From contig WELB01000031.1 in assembly GCA_009602725.1 (NCBI GenBank), positions 1 through 18,832 of the forward strand: a DNA stretch of 18,832 bases, in the 5' to 3' direction. The stretch is from Spirogloea muscicola. Lineage: Eukaryota > Streptophyta > Zygnematophyceae > Spirogloeales > Spirogloeaceae. A model generated the notes under the pieces. It ran no database searches. It saw only the letters and a list, made by a program, of their open reading frames with translations, and was not told where the DNA came from. Both the position numbers and the translations under genes were made by a program. Positions 16,101 to 18,832 of the stretch are shown piece by piece (position 1 is the first letter of the stretch; each line of letters starts with the position of its first letter).

Positions 16101-18742
16101 GCTGGGATGACCCATTCTGGTCCTCCTCAGAGAGCACGTGCTTCGGGTAGATCGCTGCCTCCGCCGCCGCAGCGACGTCCACTCCAGACTGGTACTTCAG
16201 AGTCTCGCCGACGCCCTCCGAGGCGCCATCGTTGAAGGCGCTGCTCATCTCAGACTCTGCGTAAGGGCTCACAGGGCCCTGCTCGGCCTGGAACCACGTC
16301 CTGTGGGGCCCGGGGCTCCCATACCTTCCCTCCTCGCCCTTCTGGCTCCTGGCTCCAGCCCGGGGACTCATCACCCGAGCAATGTCTGCGCCCCTTGGCG
16401 AGGCTGGCCGATTTATGGCAGCGAAGGTGTCTCCGGCACCCTGAGGGCTCCTTCCGCCACTAAGATCAGCTTCGTCGCTGAGGCTCCCCGTGCTGCTCGC
16501 AAAGCTGGCTTGCCTTGTCAAGCGACTCAGCTTGGGGCCTGGATCACCACCCAGGAGTAGCGTCTCCCTTCGCCTGGCTAGAGCTGTGAAGCGCTTTGAT
16601 GAGTCCCTGCGCAAACGTGAAAGCGAGTAGCTTAGCAGACAGCCCATCACAACATGCACCACATAGTGGTCAAAGTCCATGAGAAAGTGAGACAAATTGA
16701 ACGCATGAATGACTGCAGTGCTTTACATGTAGTAAGGACTCCAGTACCACATAGGTCGGTCAGATAGACGAAATCAAATTTCGGTGTGAGTTGCATTGAA
16801 TGTGACCAAAGGAAAGACAACCTCGCATCGATTCTCTCTCCAGCAGGATGATCACTACGCAGTTGATAGCTGCAAAGGCAGAGGCATACTGACCAGAGTC
16901 GCTTGGCTTCAAAGCAGTTCGCGAATTCCGCTAGATCTGCCATCTGATTGAAATCGAATCCAGCAGCACTGGCCCTTGCAAGGACCACCACCTGCTCCCT
17001 CTGCAGCTCTTTGATTCGCCTCTCAAGGGCAGTCCGCCTTTTTCTGCATTCATGAAATAAACATCTCTATTTAGCATGCACCTTGATTACACTACGTTCT
17101 GTTGCAAAACATCTTAGAGACACCGCCCACTAACTGAACTAGTGCGTGGCTCTCCTGCTGTGTGATTGACATCTCATTACAGCAGGAATATCACTGAACC
17201 TGCCCTGGGGCACTGGATGCCAATCTGCAGCTTTGTAGGGTGCGACTAGGGCAGTCAAGTGCTCACTGAGAGAGCTGGCCATCACCATCGCCGTTGTCAC
17301 GAGTGCCACCGTTTTGTGATAAACCCTGCCAACAAGTGATCAACATGAGGAAAGCGGCCGAAGAAGATAACCACCTCGATGTATGCAAGAAACGAGGAAA
17401 TATGAAGGTGGTGCAGATCGAGAGAGTCTGATGCAGTGAAGCTGCAACACGCAACCAAAGGCAAGTAGTATGCCCCCACCTTTGATTGTTTCAATGAGGG
17501 TGAGCCAGGTCGTGCAGGGGGACTCCGAGAGTTACTCTGCGGTTCCTTACGTGTTGTCAGACAGTGCTCATACAACCTTAAGAGATGTGCAATGAGGCAC
17601 TTTGCGTACTACGCATTCAGGACTGCAGAACCTCTTGTAAGCAAGTGAGAGTGTGATGCAGTGAGGAGGATCTCTGAAGCAGGGCTGCATACCCTGTACA
17701 ACTCCAGGTATTCGTCATCCTGGAGGCTGTCTTCCAGTCCTAGGAGCTCATTGTCGATCTCGCCAGCTCGCTCCAGCACTTCAGGTGAACTGACGTACTT
17801 GAAAACCCTGAAGAAAGAGGATAACAGGAATCCGTCGAAGCTGCTCATGCTCAGACAGACTGATCCTTTTCACAAGCCCCTCACGCAGCAGTTATCATGG
17901 TCTGGTCTACAGCCATGAAGAGACTGCAAGCTGCGAGCTGCAAGAAACCACTGTTTCGAAATGACAGCAAGATATCCTAAAGTTGCGCAAAGGACAGTAG
18001 ATAGTGGTCAGCTTAGTTTGCCAACCTCTCCACCGTCCCTCTGGTGAACCACGAGAGGTTGGCCGCCCCACCAGCCGGTCTTGAGGGCTCAAATCCCGCG
18101 CTGTTGTGCTTCCCAGGCTCCAATCGGATGGTGTACGAGCCGCTCGCGGCTTGGACCTCGGCAGCCTTGATGTGCGAGACGAACGTCTTCAGGAGCCCAT
18201 TGCCAATCTTATCTGTAACACCCCTGGCCGATACCAGAAGGTCACATCTGCAGACGTTCAAACAAGAAACTGGATAAGTGCGAAGATGTGTTCTGGATCA
18301 GACGTGGTTGTGCGTGCCAAGGCGACTCGCCATGTAAACCTCCTCCGCCTCCATCCCAGCAGAGGCGAATTTGGCAGGCGGTTGACGAAGTGGACAAGAC
18401 TACAAGCTGGTGGCATTGCTGGTGGCCCCATTCAGCATAGAGCTGGGAGACTGCATGCCGCGCCCAGAGCCAGTGTATGCATTCAGCAGAACCAGCATTC
18501 GCCAGCGATTACTTTCGTCGAATGGGCATCCGGGGCATGGAGCAACGAGCTCCTGACACCAGTGAGCGTCTCGTCTTCGACCAACCGCCCGGGATGGTGG
18601 GACAGCGGCTCGCTCGTTCGTGCCAAAGGTAGAGCGAGCCGCCGGCGCCGGAAGCCGCACTGCAGGGCGCGCGGAGCTCTCACTTGGTGCGCGTGGGGTT
18701 GAGCTGCAGGACGACGGCGTCGAGGATCGTGTCCGGCGTCAT
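11977..18742 (-). CDS. COP1-interacting protein 7 (CIP7)-like protein, seven exons
   Basis: I assembled the exons (minus strand) as 18742-18684, 18247-18026, 17807-17693, 17325-17267, 17043-16894, 16606-13351 and 13104-11977. All six introns (218-436 bp) are GT-AG, all phases agree, and the sum is 4989 nt (1662 aa plus stop). The N-terminus follows the plant CIP7 family block by block: LDAVVLQLNPTRTK, then CDLLVSARGVTDKIGNGLL, SWFTRGTVER, VFKYVSSPEVLER, ELQREQVVVLARASAAGFDF and LAEFANCFEAKRLW. The remainder is long, Ser/Pro/Glu-rich and probably disordered, with a charged helix across the last exon junction and a basic SP/SPR-rich tail. Arabidopsis CIP7 is a nuclear partner of the COP1 ubiquitin ligase that promotes light-regulated genes; other members are linked to microtubules. 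Function in an alga is unknown. The first and fourth exons are short (59 nt each) and least certain. Confidence 0.85.
13351..16606 (-). other. CIP7-like exon 6: long low-complexity middle region
   Basis: This 3256-nt exon encodes residues 203-1287. It starts with a basic helix (DSSKRFTALARRRE). Then come Ser/Pro stretches with repeated SPR and SP sites, a Pro/Trp/Gln-rich part around 14850-15130 (plus coordinates), a Glu/Pro/Lys run around 14600-14690, and short recurring F-x-L-E-E-M motifs. It ends in a strongly charged helix (RRAEERLKARRQAEARKQ) before CAG/GTATAC. The Met at 16695 of the open frame lies in the preceding intron and is not the start. Confidence 0.8.
13486..13779 (-). repeat. 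Two tandem 49-residue repeats in the CIP7-like protein
   Basis: Two adjacent 147-nt units encode related segments: EEEHFFKASHSRR then VHAMELS, and EEEHYLQASQIRR then VHAMELS. The VHAMELS copies start at 13716 and 13569, exactly 147 nt apart. DNA has diverged more than protein. The units are acidic and helical. Confidence 0.85.
16894..18742 (-). other. CIP7-like conserved N-terminal block (exons 1-5)
   Basis: Exon 1 begins at ATG 18742 and ends in phase 2 before GTGAGA. Exon 2 opens after a pyrimidine-rich TGCAG and completes Lys20. Exon 3 follows TTTCTTCAG. Exon 4 (19 codons plus two bases) ends before GTGAGC. Exon 5 ends before GTCAGT, and its last two bases form Trp202 with exon 6. Residues 1-202 hold the conserved family region. 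The only weak donor is GTTGGC after exon 2; it gives exactly the expected TVER-VFKYV joint. Confidence 0.8.
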
Positions 18743-18832
18743 GAGCGAGCGCCGGCGAGGCCGCCGCCGCCGCGCGCGTCGCGCTCGCCCGCCGCCGTCA
18801 CCCGAGCGCCGCGGCGGCAGCTGCCGGCGGCA
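18743..18832 (-). promoter_or_regulatory. GC-rich 5' flank of the CIP7-like gene
   Basis: The 90 bp upstream of the start codon are almost entirely G and C with CGCCG runs. This suits a 5' untranslated leader or core promoter of a GC-rich algal gene. No specific element can be named. Confidence 0.35.

Noticed and set aside
13327-16695. Single-exon 1122-aa gene starting at Met 16695
   Set aside because: The first 30 residues are intron sequence; the acceptor at 16607 and the matching phase with the upstream exon give a better family match, and the last seven residues lie past a splice donor.
18106-18702. 198-aa plus-strand open frame
   Set aside because: It runs antisense over exons 1-2 and intron 1 of the CIP7-like gene and has no protein-like features.

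Overview
The window joins two genomes at a single unknown base (n, position 10120). Positions 1-10119 look like a nucleocytoplasmic large DNA virus (Nucleocytoviricota). Positions 10121-18832 look like the nuclear genome of a green-lineage eukaryote, probably an alga. Left of the n there are compact, intron-free genes on both strands with moderate GC: uracil-DNA glycosylase (3' part), TFIIS-like factor, D5-like superfamily 3 helicase, the C-terminal part of the largest RNA polymerase subunit, and a MutS7 with HNH nuclease. Right of the n the DNA becomes strongly GC-rich in coding parts and carries spliceosomal introns.

Viral part: UDG (1-351, +) converges on a Gly/Leu-repeat protein (382-1290, -), which follows a helical protein on the same strand (1363-1821, -) that appears to be its distant paralog. 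The second of these diverges from a small TFIIS (1820-2155, +), with overlapping start codons. Then come the D5-like helicase (2199-4235, +), a 218-aa protein of uncertain role (4256-4912, +), a convergent 169-aa basic protein (4926-5435, -) and a stand-alone RPB1 C-terminal gene (5566-6552, +). A 782-bp gene-free stretch with inverted repeats follows, then MutS7 (7335 to the n). Most viral gene 3' ends carry a GCTTTTAA-like motif. The set covers viral DNA replication and repair (UDG, helicase, MutS7) and virus-encoded transcription (RPB1 part, TFIIS).

Host part: 10121-10673 (+) is the 3' coding end of a gene whose product ends in a membrane-spanning tail. After about 1.3 kb without recognised genes comes one large minus-strand gene, 18742 to 11977. 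I could assemble it from seven exons with consistent phase and GT-AG introns; the joined frame encodes 1662 aa. Its N-terminal exons match the plant COP1-interacting protein 7 (CIP7) family, which points to a green-plant-lineage host.

The two halves may be an endogenous giant virus next to host DNA, or two contigs wrongly scaffolded. The single n means adjacency cannot be taken as proven. The most interesting viral point is that RPB1 is split just upstream of the trigger loop, near where archaea split their A' and A'' subunits.
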